A DNA stretch of 30,632 bases from Fidelibacterota bacterium TMED108 (GTDB lineage Bacteria; Fidelibacterota; Marinisomatia; Marinisomatales; TCS55). Within the stretch, counting starts at the first letter, position 1, and the number at the start of each line of letters is the position of its first letter. The notes under the pieces were generated by a model. The model made no database searches and was not told the DNA's origin. It saw only the letters and a list, made by a program, of their open reading frames with translations. Shown in pieces: positions 8,408 through 16,910 of this stretch. The translations under genes and the position numbers were made by a program. Location: the NCBI GenBank assembly GCA_002172545.1, contig NHFJ01000007.1, positions 68,343 through 98,974 on the forward strand, written 5' to 3'.

Positions 8408-10138
8408 ATGAAAAGAATACTTTTTTTTCTAAAAAGCAGTTTAGAAGAAATTGATCCCCGTTCAAATTTTATCTCTTTAAGCACCAATGTTAAAGGAGAT
8501 ATATTAGCAGGTATAACAGTCGGTATCATCGCGTTACCTCTGGCGCTTGCATTTGGAGAAATTTCACAGCTCGGCCCTATAGCCGGTATTTGGGGTGCCA
8601 TTGCAGGAGGGTTAATAGGAGGACTTTTTGGAGGGTGTTTGGTTGGAGTAAGCGGTCCAACAGCACCTAAGGCTGCTCAAATTGCAGCATTTATGAGCTT
8701 TTTCGTTATTGGTGAATTAAACAATCCAGATCTTGTAGCTGCTTTTTCTATCATATTTTTAAGTGGCTTGATTTTAGTAGGTATTTCACTTTTAAAAATT
8801 TCGCGATTCATTCATTATACTCCCTATCCTGTGATAGCTGGATTTATGTGCGGTATTGGAGTTATAGTTATTTTAACTCAAATAAATGCCTTTGTTGGTC
8901 TTGGAGCTGAAGCGAACCTCCATAATGTTGTTTTAAATATTAAATATACATTTCAAAATTATAATTCAGATGCCTTGATAGTTTCAATACCCTGCTTGAT
9001 AACGCTATTCACCTGGTCTAGGATTACAAAAAAAATAGTACGTTTAGCAACAATTCCATCTCCTCTTGCGGCCTTGATTTTGGGTACTAGTATTGCTTAT
9101 ATAATGAATTTAAATATCCCCTATATTGGAGATAAAATGGGAAGCGCTACCGATGGTAGAATCTTTAGTTTTTATATCCCTGATTTTAGCAGGCTCACAG
9201 AATTCTTTCTTCCAGCGCTAGCTTTAGCAGCTTTAGCTGTTTTAGATAGTTTGCTTAGTTGCAAAGTTGCTGATAATTTAACGAGCACTCGGCACAGTAG
9301 CGATAGAGAAACATTTGGACAGGGTATGGCAAATATGGTAGCAGGTCTTTTTGGAGGAGTAACTACTGCCACTGCAACGATGCGAACTGTTGCCAATATT
9401 AAATTTGGAGCAAAAACTCCGCTAGCATCAATTGTTCACGGTTTAACGCTTTTAGCTATATTGCTAGGTCTGGGTTCGTTCGTAGCTATTATCCCAACAG
9501 CCTGCTTAGCGGCTATATTGTTCAAGGTAGGTATTGAAATTATGGATTACAGAATAATACCTGTTCTAAAAAAACTCCCTATTTCAGATTTATTGGTATT
9601 TATGATTGTGTTATTAGTAACTGTTTTTGAAGACTTGATGGTTGCTATAGCAATCGGTACAATTTTTGCACTATTTAGTTCAAGATATGAATTAAGATCA
9701 ATTTTTAATTTTAATTCAAGCGATTTAGTAGGAGGTTTGAATGGAACAGAATTTGCACCAAAAAATCTCGATTTAAATCAGCTTGATAAGTTGCCAGTCA
9801 AAATTCTAAGGCCGCAAGAATCTTTATTTTTCGGCACAATAGAGCCAATGATTGAAGCATACAGCGCTACAGATGAGCACGAAATTTTAATCGTTGATTT
9901 AAGTAATGTGTTGATGATTGATTTAACTGGGGCTTATGCTTTAGAGGACTTAATCAATAATACCATGAAAAAAAATACGGAAGTACTAATTACGGGTATG
10001 GATCCCAAAATAGAAAAAACTCTAGTTGGGCTTAATTTTGTTAAAAATATTGGGATAGATAATTTTAAAAGCTCAAAAGAATTTATTTCACCTATACTAC
10101 AAAAGCGATATGGTTTATTTTTCGATACCGAATCCTAA
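8408..10138 (+). CDS. SulP-family anion transporter with C-terminal STAS domain
   Basis: A 576-residue SulP (SLC26-like) permease. Residues about 25-440 are a long series of hydrophobic helices. They include the family signature GVSGPTAPKAAQ after the first helices, the GIGVIVILTQ helix, the IPTACLAAILFKVG segment and the late VTVFEDLMVAIAIG helix. Residues about 460-570 make a cytoplasmic STAS domain, with ILIVDLSNVLMIDLTGAYAL as its core strand-helix. Family members carry sulfate, bicarbonate, fumarate or other anions; nothing next to it fixes the substrate. The Shine-Dalgarno is weak. The next gene starts 12 bases after its stop, so the two are probably cotranscribed. Confidence 0.9.
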   Translation: MKRILFFLKSSLEEIDPRSNFISLSTNVKGDILAGITVGIIALPLALAFGEISQLGPIAGIWGAIAGGLIGGLFGGCLVGVSGPTAPKAAQIAAFMSFFVIGELNNPDLVAAFSIIFLSGLILVGISLLKISRFIHYTPYPVIAGFMCGIGVIVILTQINAFVGLGAEANLHNVVLNIKYTFQNYNSDALIVSIPCLITLFTWSRITKKIVRLATIPSPLAALILGTSIAYIMNLNIPYIGDKMGSATDGRIFSFYIPDFSRLTEFFLPALALAALAVLDSLLSCKVADNLTSTRHSSDRETFGQGMANMVAGLFGGVTTATATMRTVANIKFGAKTPLASIVHGLTLLAILLGLGSFVAIIPTACLAAILFKVGIEIMDYRIIPVLKKLPISDLLVFMIVLLVTVFEDLMVAIAIGTIFALFSSRYELRSIFNFNSSDLVGGLNGTEFAPKNLDLNQLDKLPVKILRPQESLFFGTIEPMIEAYSATDEHEILIVDLSNVLMIDLTGAYALEDLINNTMKKNTEVLITGMDPKIEKTLVGLNFVKNIGIDNFKSSKEFISPILQKRYGLFFDTES

Positions 10139-10150
10139 ATTGATTAATTG

Positions 10151-11251
10151 ATGAAAATAGTCTTGATAGAGCCTTATTTTTCCGGCTCTCATAAGTCATG
10201 GGCCACTGAACTGAAATTTTTCAGTAGGCACAAAATTGAAATCATTTCCTTGCCAGGTAAATTTTGGAAATGGAGGATGCGTGGCGGTGCCATCACACTA
10301 GCAAAAGAGTTTATGGAGTTGAACTATGATCCAGACCTCCTTCTTGCAACAGATATGCTAGACCTTACAACTTTTCTTAGTCTTACTAGATCACGCTCCT
10401 CGAAATTACCGGTTGCTATGTATTTTCATGAAAATCAACTTTCATACCCTTTACCAAAGAATAGTAAAGATCTACAAAAAAAATATGAACGTCATTATGG
10501 ATTTATAAATATTTCTTCAGCGCTAGCCGCTGATCATGTATTATTTAATTCAAATTATCATAGCGAATCTTTTCAAGTTGAAGGGCTAAAATTTTTAAGG
10601 AAATTTCCAGATTACAAGGAACCAGAAACGATGGATGTAATTCAAAAAAAGAGCGAAGTGCTCTATCTGGGCATGGATTTATCTAAATTTGATAAATATC
10701 AAAATATCAAAAAAAATAACCCACTTATTTTATGGAATCACAGATGGGAATATGACAAAAACCCAGAACCATTTTTTAGGAATCTATTTAAGCTAAAGGA
10801 TGATGGGATAGATTTTAAAGTTGCTTTACTAGGGGAAAGTTTTAATTCAAAACCTAGCATTTTTGAAGAAGCTAAAAATAGACTCAAAAACCAGATAGTT
10901 CATTATGGGTTTTGCGATGAATTTTCAGCTTATGCTAAATGGGTTTGGATGGCCGACATTTTACCGGTAACAAGCAACCAAGATTTTTTTGGTGGGAGCG
11001 TTGTTGAATCTATGTATTGTGATACATACCCACTTTTACCAGATAGACTAACGTACCCTGAGTTATTGCCTAACGCATTGCACGCAAAACACATTTATTG
11101 TAGCTATGATGAATTATACAATAATCTTAAGAAAAGTATTTTAAACATTGAAGAGACGCGAAAATTTTCACAAAAAAAGATATTCAATCAATACAACTGG
11201 AAAAATATAATCAAAAGTTATGATGATTTGTTTGAGTCATTTGTGAGTTAA
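10151..11251 (+). CDS. DUF3524 glycosyltransferase, tRNA-queuosine mannosyltransferase-like
   Basis: A 366-residue cytosolic protein starting at the ATG (10151); a TTG one codon earlier is less likely. The N-terminus MKIVLIEPYFSGSHKSW and the downstream WKWRMRGGAI motif are diagnostic of the DUF3524 domain (about 1-170). The C-terminal half (about 190-350) is a GT-B, GT4-like donor domain with WNHRWEYDKNPEPF and, at about 274-303, the SNQDFFGGSVVESMY...YPLLPDRLTYPE segment. Eukaryotic members (GTDC1/QTMAN) attach mannose to queuosine in tRNA-Asp. Bacterial members are common, but their acceptor has not, to my knowledge, been settled. No other queuosine gene is visible here. It converges with the RNase R gene, with only two bases between the stops. 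Confidence 0.85.
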   Translation: MKIVLIEPYFSGSHKSWATELKFFSRHKIEIISLPGKFWKWRMRGGAITLAKEFMELNYDPDLLLATDMLDLTTFLSLTRSRSSKLPVAMYFHENQLSYPLPKNSKDLQKKYERHYGFINISSALAADHVLFNSNYHSESFQVEGLKFLRKFPDYKEPETMDVIQKKSEVLYLGMDLSKFDKYQNIKKNNPLILWNHRWEYDKNPEPFFRNLFKLKDDGIDFKVALLGESFNSKPSIFEEAKNRLKNQIVHYGFCDEFSAYAKWVWMADILPVTSNQDFFGGSVVESMYCDTYPLLPDRLTYPELLPNALHAKHIYCSYDELYNNLKKSILNIEETRKFSQKKIFNQYNWKNIIKSYDDLFESFVS

Positions 11252-11253
11252 TA

Positions 11254-13125
11254 TTATTTAATTTCAAATGCGATATTTAGATTTATTATATCAATTTCAC
11301 TGACTTTAATATTCAGTATTTCACCTATCCCATAGCTATTTTTTGAGTATTTACCCATAAGCGTCAATTTATTTGATGATAATACGTATAAATCGCGAGG
11401 GAGCTTCTTCACATCTATATATCCTGTTATTTCTGTTCCAGTTTCGCAAATTAATAAATGCGATGGTTTTATATTTACAATAATTCCTTCAAGTGTTTTG
11501 TTTGTTTGTGATTTAAGCCATCGCAATCCTTTTAATCTTAAATAATCCCTATTTGCCAGCTTAGCCTTTACTTCGCCTAAGTTGCAAAAATCAATAGATT
11601 CAGAAATATTATTATTTTGTTTTTTTAGTATCCTGTGAACTAAAAGGTCAGAGTATCTCCTGATGGGGCTAGTAAAATGCGTATACTCCTTAAAGCCTAG
11701 TCCGTAATGCCCAATATTTTTCGATGAATAAAAAGCTTTTTTCATTTTCCTTATTAAAAGAAGCGATAAAATATTGCGTGAGCTCGAATTATCAAATTTT
11801 CTTAAAAAGTCGTTTATTAATTTTACGCTAAGTTTATTTGAAACTTTCTTTTCGCTAGAGAACTTTTCTATAATATGTTTTATATAATTTTCATTCTGAA
11901 GCGTTGGGAGATCGTGATTTCTGAAAAGACCTAATTGTCGAGACTCTTTATTTATTTTGATGATTTGTTTTGCTGCAATTTTATTTGCAATTAGCATACA
12001 TTCTTCAACGATCTTATGAGAATCTTCCTTTTCCTTTTTTGAGAGTGAGTTAATTTTTTTTGAGCGGTTTGGGCTATACACAATTTCATGATGATCTATG
12101 CTTAATGCATTTTTTAGCCGTTCATTCTTTAGCTCGCTAGCTACTTTGTTTAGAATATTTAACAAATCAGAAAAAGGGCTGGTATTTAATTTTTTTAATA
12201 CATTCGAAGCTTCACTGTATGAAAATCTTTTGTTGCTAGTAATAATAGATTCAAAAAAAGAATATTCAACTATTGAGCAGTTGCTATCTAGCTCAATTTT
12301 TAAAGTCATTGCTAGCCTTTTTTTATTAGGCTTTAGTGAGCACAAATCAGTTGAAAGTATTTTTGGCAGCATATGAAAAACTTTTTCTGGAAAATAAAAA
12401 CTGTTTGCTTTTTTTCTTGCACTATTGTCAATACTATCACCCTCTTTTACATAAGCTGATACATCAGCAATATGAACAAATAAATCATAGCCATATTCTT
12501 TTTTAATCACACTAAGCGCATCGTCAAAATCTCCAGCATTATCTGGATCAATTGTTATTGTATCTAAATCTGATAGATCAACTCTATCTTTTTGATGCTC
12601 TTTTAATATTGATTTGTAATGAGTCTTGTCTTTGTCGTTAAGATTAATCTTAGATGAGTCATTTAATTCATACCTTCCTGAAACAAATAGAAAGTCACTA
12701 TCAATATTATTCTCACTAGAAATTAAAGATGTAGTTTTTGCATATGCTGTCTTGTGATTCTCGCGCCAATCAAGAATTTTTATTTTTACAATATCTCCAG
12801 CTGATGCGTTGATATTGTTTTGTTTGATAGAAATTGATTTTGACTGAAACGGATAAAGAGATGCTTTTAAATGGTCTTTTTTTGCAAAAATCTTAGCAGT
12901 AAATACATTTTTATTTCTACTAATAATCTTCTCGACTTTAGCTTTTTTTTGATTTTGCTGTGACTCGATTATTCCAACTTTAACTGTATCTCCATCTAGA
13001 GCAGATTTTAAATAAACATGGCTAATATAATGCTTATCGCCAGTATTTTTATTAGTGACAAATCCACCACGGTCAATAATATTAATATCAGAAATAAATG
13101 AAGAGGCTAGTGCTGTTTTTTTCAA
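11254..13125 (-). CDS. rnr: RNase II/RNase R family 3'-5' exoribonuclease
   Basis: A 623-residue exoribonuclease that degrades RNA processively from the 3' end. N-terminal cold-shock-like OB domains cover about 1-135. The RNB catalytic domain (about 180-520) carries the full aspartate set in TIDPDNAGDFDDAL (D193, D199, D201, D202) and the HFTSPIRRYSDLLVHR motif. A C-terminal S1-type OB domain occupies roughly 540-623. It is shorter than typical RNase R: it lacks an N-terminal helix-turn-helix extension and a lysine-rich tail. The start is TTG, because a TGA lies in frame two codons before it. The coding sequence looks richer in Asn, Lys, Ile and Ser codons than its neighbours. It lies 36 bases downstream of the glycosylasparaginase gene on the same strand. 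Confidence 0.92.
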   Translation of the reverse strand: MKKTALASSFISDINIIDRGGFVTNKNTGDKHYISHVYLKSALDGDTVKVGIIESQQNQKKAKVEKIISRNKNVFTAKIFAKKDHLKASLYPFQSKSISIKQNNINASAGDIVKIKILDWRENHKTAYAKTTSLISSENNIDSDFLFVSGRYELNDSSKINLNDKDKTHYKSILKEHQKDRVDLSDLDTITIDPDNAGDFDDALSVIKKEYGYDLFVHIADVSAYVKEGDSIDNSARKKANSFYFPEKVFHMLPKILSTDLCSLKPNKKRLAMTLKIELDSNCSIVEYSFFESIITSNKRFSYSEASNVLKKLNTSPFSDLLNILNKVASELKNERLKNALSIDHHEIVYSPNRSKKINSLSKKEKEDSHKIVEECMLIANKIAAKQIIKINKESRQLGLFRNHDLPTLQNENYIKHIIEKFSSEKKVSNKLSVKLINDFLRKFDNSSSRNILSLLLIRKMKKAFYSSKNIGHYGLGFKEYTHFTSPIRRYSDLLVHRILKKQNNNISESIDFCNLGEVKAKLANRDYLRLKGLRWLKSQTNKTLEGIIVNIKPSHLLICETGTEITGYIDVKKLPRDLYVLSSNKLTLMGKYSKNSYGIGEILNIKVSEIDIINLNIAFEIK

Positions 13126-13161
13126 TGTCTTTCAAATAGAAAATATAGGTTTAATAGCACT

Positions 13162-14193
13162 TCACTTTTGCTCGATAAGGTAAGTTCCTTTTGTTACTTT
13201 AAAGCCTTTTTTGGACCAGGTAGCTATTTCAGGATTATTGCCTTTTCTTTCTCTAATTGAGGCACATCCAACATCACCATTTTTCCCAAGAGCTACAATT
13301 TTATCATTGAAATCAACTTTTGAGGGCCCTCCGTTTATATCAACAATACGCTTGCATACTTCTTCGCATGCTTCTTGTGGACTTTTTCCGTTGCGCATTA
13401 ATTCTACCCCTAGAAAGGATCCGCATGATCTGATCATTTCTTCTCCTCTGCCAGTGGCCCCAACAGCCCCAACCTCATTATCAACATAAAGACCTGCTCC
13501 AATTATAGGAGAGTCTCCAATTCTTCCGGGAATTTTCCATGCGAGCCCACTAGTTGTTGTGATGCCCGCAATATTCCCATCGCTGTTTAGACCCAAGACA
13601 TTAATTGTTCCAGTTGTTCTCTTGTTAGAATCGTTACTATTCGATGGAGGAAGATAGTCATCTTTTTCAGAAAGATTTTCTCGCCATTTAACCCAAATTT
13701 TTCTAGTCTTTTCAGTTAATAAGTTTTCAATTTTGAAACCGTGCATTTTTGCAAAATCCTGTGCTCCCTTACCCACTAGATGGATATGGTCAGTTCTTTC
13801 CATTACAAGCCTAGCAACAGAGCTAGGAGTCTTGATTCCTTCAATGCAAGCCACAGAACCGCAATTGTGATCCGAACCATTCATTATAGAGGCATCTAAT
13901 TGGACAGTTCCATTCATATTTGGTAAACCACCATAGCCAACGGAAGTATCATTTGGGTCTAGTTCAGTAACATTAGCAGAAAGCTCAATTGCATCCAAAA
14001 GCGAACCATTTTTCCTTAAAACCTCCCAACCTGGTCGTAGTACTTTTTTACCCCACTTTTCTCCCCTGCTGCAAAGAATTACAGGGTTATTTTTAATAGA
14101 TGTATTTGATTTTGCTAGTAAGTTAGAATTTAATGCTGGCAAAGAAAGACCTAATGCAGAAATAGATTTAATAAATTTTCTTCGATCTATCAT
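13162..14193 (-). CDS. Tat-exported glycosylasparaginase-family Ntn hydrolase
   Basis: A 343-residue asparaginase-2/glycosylasparaginase precursor. The N-terminus holds a twin-arginine motif, DRRKFIK, followed by a hydrophobic stretch to about residue 27, so it is exported folded. The family cleaves itself to expose a threonine nucleophile and then hydrolyses the GlcNAc-Asn bond or related Asn/isoAsp bonds. By alignment with the GNIAGITTTSG and GRIGDSPIIGAGLYVDN blocks, the nucleophile should be Thr196 in TGTINVL. In characterised glycosylasparaginases the residues before it are His-Asp; here they are Thr-Gly, as in isoaspartyl peptidases. The GRxGDSP substrate loop and the later ATGRGEEMIR and EACEEVCKRI segments are intact. 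An AAAGGAG Shine-Dalgarno (14203-14209 on the complement) supports the ATG. Exact specificity is uncertain. Confidence 0.87.
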   Translation of the reverse strand: MIDRRKFIKSISALGLSLPALNSNLLAKSNTSIKNNPVILCSRGEKWGKKVLRPGWEVLRKNGSLLDAIELSANVTELDPNDTSVGYGGLPNMNGTVQLDASIMNGSDHNCGSVACIEGIKTPSSVARLVMERTDHIHLVGKGAQDFAKMHGFKIENLLTEKTRKIWVKWRENLSEKDDYLPPSNSNDSNKRTTGTINVLGLNSDGNIAGITTTSGLAWKIPGRIGDSPIIGAGLYVDNEVGAVGATGRGEEMIRSCGSFLGVELMRNGKSPQEACEEVCKRIVDINGGPSKVDFNDKIVALGKNGDVGCASIRERKGNNPEIATWSKKGFKVTKGTYLIEQK

Positions 14194-14314
14194 TTGATTT
14201 TACTCCTTTGAAAATATCTTTAAGTATTTAATGGTGATCTAATCTAATTCAAATTATTATGATTATGACAGGTAAATAGATTTATCTAATTTATTAATTA
14301 CTTTTTCTGAATTT

Positions 14315-15610
14315 ATGTCCCATTCAAAACCTATATCCCTAAAAGATGTTTTCTGGCTGTGGCTACCACTGGCTGGAAGCTGGTTATTGATGGGCATCGA
14401 GTCTCCAATGTTGGCGGCTTTTGTGGCAAGAATGGTTTCTCCAGAAATTACATTAGCAGCATGGGGATCCCTTGTATATCCAATATCTCTAGTGGTTGAG
14501 GGGCCAATCATTATGCTTCTTACAGCTAGTACAGCACTCGCAAAAGATCTGCCTTCTTATAAGAAGCTATTCAAATTTATGCTCATAATGTCTTTGGTAC
14601 TTTCAGCGATTCATATCTTAATCGCTTTTACTCCATTGTTCTTTTTTGTTGCTAACGACTTGATGAATGTACCAAAAGCGCTCTTAGGTCCCGGTAAAAC
14701 AGGACTTCAAATCATGACACCTTGGACCTTGATGATTGCTTGGAGAAGACTTAATCAAGGAGTGATGATAAAGCATGGCAGTTCAAATATGGTTGCAATT
14801 GGGACAGCTATTAGATTAATTACTTTAGTATTTGTATTATCATATGGTAGATGGTTTTCAGATTTATCAGGAATAATTGTTGGCTCATCAGCAGTTGCTT
14901 TGGCTGTTACAGCAGAAGCTATTTATGCACAACTAGCAGTAAGAAGAATATTAAGAGGAATACTTTCTAAAGAAAACGTATCTGAACAAGTTACGCGAAA
15001 AAGCTTCATTAGGTTTTATCTACCTTTAGCAATTACCCCGCTTGCATCTTTATTAATTCATCCCGTAGGCTCTGCAGGGATGAGTCGTATGCCTGAAGCA
15101 TTGCCGTCACTTGCAGCATGGCCGGTAGTTTATGGATTAGTATTCATAACAAGATCACTGGGCTTTGCCTTTAATGAAGTAGTTGTAGCTTTGCTACCAC
15201 ATCCAAATGGAAAGCTTGAGCTTTTAAGATTTACCCGAATTCTGGCTATCTCAACCAGCGCATTTTTAGGAGTATTGGCTTTAACTCCAATCGGGGGTTA
15301 TTGGTTTTTATATGTAGCGGGACTATCAGAGGAGCTTGCCTACATATCTTCGATAACATTAGTGTTCGCAATTCTAATGCCTGGCTATCAAGCCTATCAA
15401 GCATGGTATAGTGGACTTTTGGTGAATAAGAACCTGACAAACGGCATTAGTTTCGCTGTGCTAATATATGCAATAATAGCTATTATTGGACTATGGCTTG
15501 GAACGCGTCTTGCTACTTTTCCTGGAATATATTGGGCGGTGAATGTTTTTGTTTTTGCTGGTTTATCCCAAACACTATATTTAAGATATTCTTATAAAAG
15601 AATTGGATAG
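14315..15610 (+). CDS. Polytopic membrane protein, MATE/MOP-flippase-like
   Basis: A 431-residue integral membrane protein with about twelve hydrophobic segments spread along its whole length, in two halves of similar size. The second half starts near residue 225 at FIRFYLPLAITPLASLL. The two-halved layout with a Pro-Leu in the first helix of each half (WLPLAGSW and FYLPLAIT) resembles the MATE/MOP exporter superfamily, and the second-half motif also recalls ANKH-type proteins. No substrate can be named. The gap to the next gene is 3 bases, so it is probably the first gene of a run with the carbonic-anhydrase-like protein and RdgB. The 121-base region before it is shared with the divergent glycosylasparaginase gene; I could not pick out a clear promoter there. 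Confidence 0.72.
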   Translation: MSHSKPISLKDVFWLWLPLAGSWLLMGIESPMLAAFVARMVSPEITLAAWGSLVYPISLVVEGPIIMLLTASTALAKDLPSYKKLFKFMLIMSLVLSAIHILIAFTPLFFFVANDLMNVPKALLGPGKTGLQIMTPWTLMIAWRRLNQGVMIKHGSSNMVAIGTAIRLITLVFVLSYGRWFSDLSGIIVGSSAVALAVTAEAIYAQLAVRRILRGILSKENVSEQVTRKSFIRFYLPLAITPLASLLIHPVGSAGMSRMPEALPSLAAWPVVYGLVFITRSLGFAFNEVVVALLPHPNGKLELLRFTRILAISTSAFLGVLALTPIGGYWFLYVAGLSEELAYISSITLVFAILMPGYQAYQAWYSGLLVNKNLTNGISFAVLIYAIIAIIGLWLGTRLATFPGIYWAVNVFVFAGLSQTLYLRYSYKRIG

Positions 15611-15613
15611 AAT

Positions 15614-16141
15614 ATGGAAAAATTTGAACTCAAAGATAACGTCAAAATAAAATCACCTCAAATCCACGAGTCAGCTTTCATTGCAGATGGTGCGAAAATT
15701 ATTGGTGATGTTATAATGCAATCCCAAAGCTCTGTTTGGTACAATACCGTAGTACGAGCAGATATTAACCAAATTATTATTGGGGAACGTTCCAATATTC
15801 AAGATAATAGTGTGCTGCACCTTGAAAATGATCAGGGTGTAAGCATTGGAGATGATGTAACCATTGGTCATAACGCGATTATCCATGGATGCACCATTAA
15901 AAATGGAGCATTAATTGGAATGGGTTCAATAATAATGAATGGAGCAACGGTTGGAAGGGGAGCTGTTATTGGTGCTGGTGCAATTGTTACTGAGAATATG
16001 CAAGTTCCTGACTTAGGGCTGGTTGTAGGAATTCCAGGAAAAGTAATCAAAACATTACCTGATAATACATTTGAAAAGAATGTAAAGTGGGCTAAAAAGT
16101 ATACTCAACTCGCCATGATTCATAAAAAGCAAAATGTTTAG
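15614..16141 (+). CDS. Gamma-carbonic-anhydrase family (YrdA/PaaY-like) hexapeptide protein
   Basis: A 175-residue cytosolic protein forming a left-handed beta-helix, with hexapeptide repeats from about residue 14 to 125 (for example VSIGDDVTIGHNAI and GAVIGAGAIV). The three zinc-binding histidines of the gamma-CA class are present: H69 (SVLHLEN), H86 (TIGH) and H91 (IIHGCTI), with the five-residue spacing between the last two seen in the archaeal Cam enzyme. R48/D50 in VVRADIN and Q63/D64 in NIQDNS are also family features. Proteins of this YrdA/PaaY group often show weak or no CO2 hydration, and some are thioesterases, so activity is open. It starts three bases after the membrane-protein gene. 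Confidence 0.88.
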   Translation: MEKFELKDNVKIKSPQIHESAFIADGAKIIGDVIMQSQSSVWYNTVVRADINQIIIGERSNIQDNSVLHLENDQGVSIGDDVTIGHNAIIHGCTIKNGALIGMGSIIMNGATVGRGAVIGAGAIVTENMQVPDLGLVVGIPGKVIKTLPDNTFEKNVKWAKKYTQLAMIHKKQNV

Positions 16142-16189
16142 ATCGTTTTGTTTTTATCGCATTTTCTTATAGCTTCTCCCTCAATTTTC

Positions 16190-16194
16190 GAGGT
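16190..16194 (+). promoter_or_regulatory. Ribosome binding site supporting the TTG start of rdgB
   Basis: GAGGT lies five bases before the TTG at 16200. The ATG at 16195 reads straight into a stop after two codons, so TTG is the start that yields the conserved LVLATHNNGK N-terminus. Confidence 0.6.
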
Positions 16195-16199
16195 ATGAA

Positions 16200-16808
16200 T
16201 TGAAACTAGTTTTAGCAACCCATAACAATGGGAAAATTATAGAGATGCAACATGCTCTAGCAAATATTTCTGTGGATTTAATTACTCTGAATGATTTTCC
16301 ACATATCGGTGAAATACCTGAGACAGGAAAAACCTTGCTTGAGAATGCATTTATCAAAGCAGAGGCTGTCTATTCTGAAACTGGGATACCCGCCCTAGCT
16401 GATGATACAGGATTAGAGATTGATGCACTGAATGGAGAACCCGGTGTTTTTTCTGCTCGCTATGCTGGAGAAAGTGCTTCTTACCAAGAGAACTGCACTA
16501 AAGTATTAAGTAAGTTAGATGGGGTTAGGATGGAAAAGCGAACAGCAAAATTTCGTACTGTAATTGCTTTCGTGGGCAAAGATGAGAAATTTCATTGCGA
16601 AGGATACGTTAATGGCTTGATAGTTAGTAAGAAGACCGGCGAAAATGGATTTGGCTATGACCCTATTTTTTACTACCCTAAACTTAAAAAAACATTTGCT
16701 GAGCTTAAAAAAGACGAAAAGAATAGTATTTCACATCGTGGTAAAGCTTTACGTAACTTCTCCAAAATACTTGAAAAACAAAGAAACCATAAAAATGTCA
16801 AAATATAA
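16200..16808 (+). CDS. rdgB: Non-canonical purine NTP pyrophosphatase (RdgB/HAM1)
   Basis: A 202-residue house-cleaning enzyme that hydrolyses dITP, ITP and XTP to the monophosphates and keeps deaminated purines out of DNA and RNA. All family landmarks are present: LATHNNGKIIEM at the N-terminus, ADDTGLEIDALNGEPGVFSARYAG in the centre (about residues 65-89), the GFGYDPIFYYP base-binding segment and the closing SHRGKALRNF. Length is normal. The start is TTG with a GAGGT site. It follows the carbonic-anhydrase-like gene by 58 bases and precedes sprA by 102 bases, the largest gap in this stretch, so the sprA operon may have its own promoter after it. Confidence 0.95.
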   Translation: MKLVLATHNNGKIIEMQHALANISVDLITLNDFPHIGEIPETGKTLLENAFIKAEAVYSETGIPALADDTGLEIDALNGEPGVFSARYAGESASYQENCTKVLSKLDGVRMEKRTAKFRTVIAFVGKDEKFHCEGYVNGLIVSKKTGENGFGYDPIFYYPKLKKTFAELKKDEKNSISHRGKALRNFSKILEKQRNHKNVKI

Positions 16809-16876
16809 GGAGCTGACTATAGTAACAACGTTAACGGATTAATCTCACATTAGAACAGATAAATGTGCCACTTGGC

Positions 16877-16890
16877 AATTGTTAACAATT
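16877..16890. promoter_or_regulatory. Perfect 14-base palindrome upstream of sprA
   Basis: AATTGTTAACAATT is an exact palindrome in the 102-base gap before sprA, ending seven bases before the Shine-Dalgarno. A second GTTAAC-centred palindrome (CGTTAACG, about 16829-16836) lies upstream in the same gap. These could be operator half-sites for a dimeric regulator of the T9SS operon. The evidence is positional only. Confidence 0.35.
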
Positions 16891-16896
16891 AATTAT

Positions 16897-16903
16897 AGGA
16901 GGT
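16897..16903 (+). promoter_or_regulatory. Strong Shine-Dalgarno for sprA
   Basis: AGGAGGT, a perfect anti-16S complement, stands seven bases before the TTG at 16911. It fixes the otherwise doubtful TTG start, which leads directly into a signal peptide. Confidence 0.8.
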
Positions 16904-16910
16904 AGGTCTT

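Noticed and set aside
12098..12376. 92-codon plus-strand open frame inside the RNase R gene
   Set aside because: It overlaps the conserved RNB domain in antisense and is an effect of AT-rich codon use.
11254..13125. RNase R gene as a horizontally acquired, AT-richer island
   Set aside because: Codon use looks more AT-rich by eye, but the gene is a housekeeping type without mobile signatures, and I cannot compute composition here.
13211..13489. 92-codon plus-strand open frame inside the glycosylasparaginase gene
   Set aside because: Antisense shadow of a strongly conserved coding region, with no signal of its own.
14315..15610. Firm ANKH (pyrophosphate/citrate exporter) assignment for the membrane protein
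   Set aside because: Only a short second-half motif is suggestive; the general MATE/MOP-like layout is all the sequence supports.
8408..16141. SulP transporter and gamma-carbonic-anhydrase-like protein as a bicarbonate-uptake system
   Set aside because: They are more than 5 kb apart with opposite-strand genes between them; nothing but family names links them.
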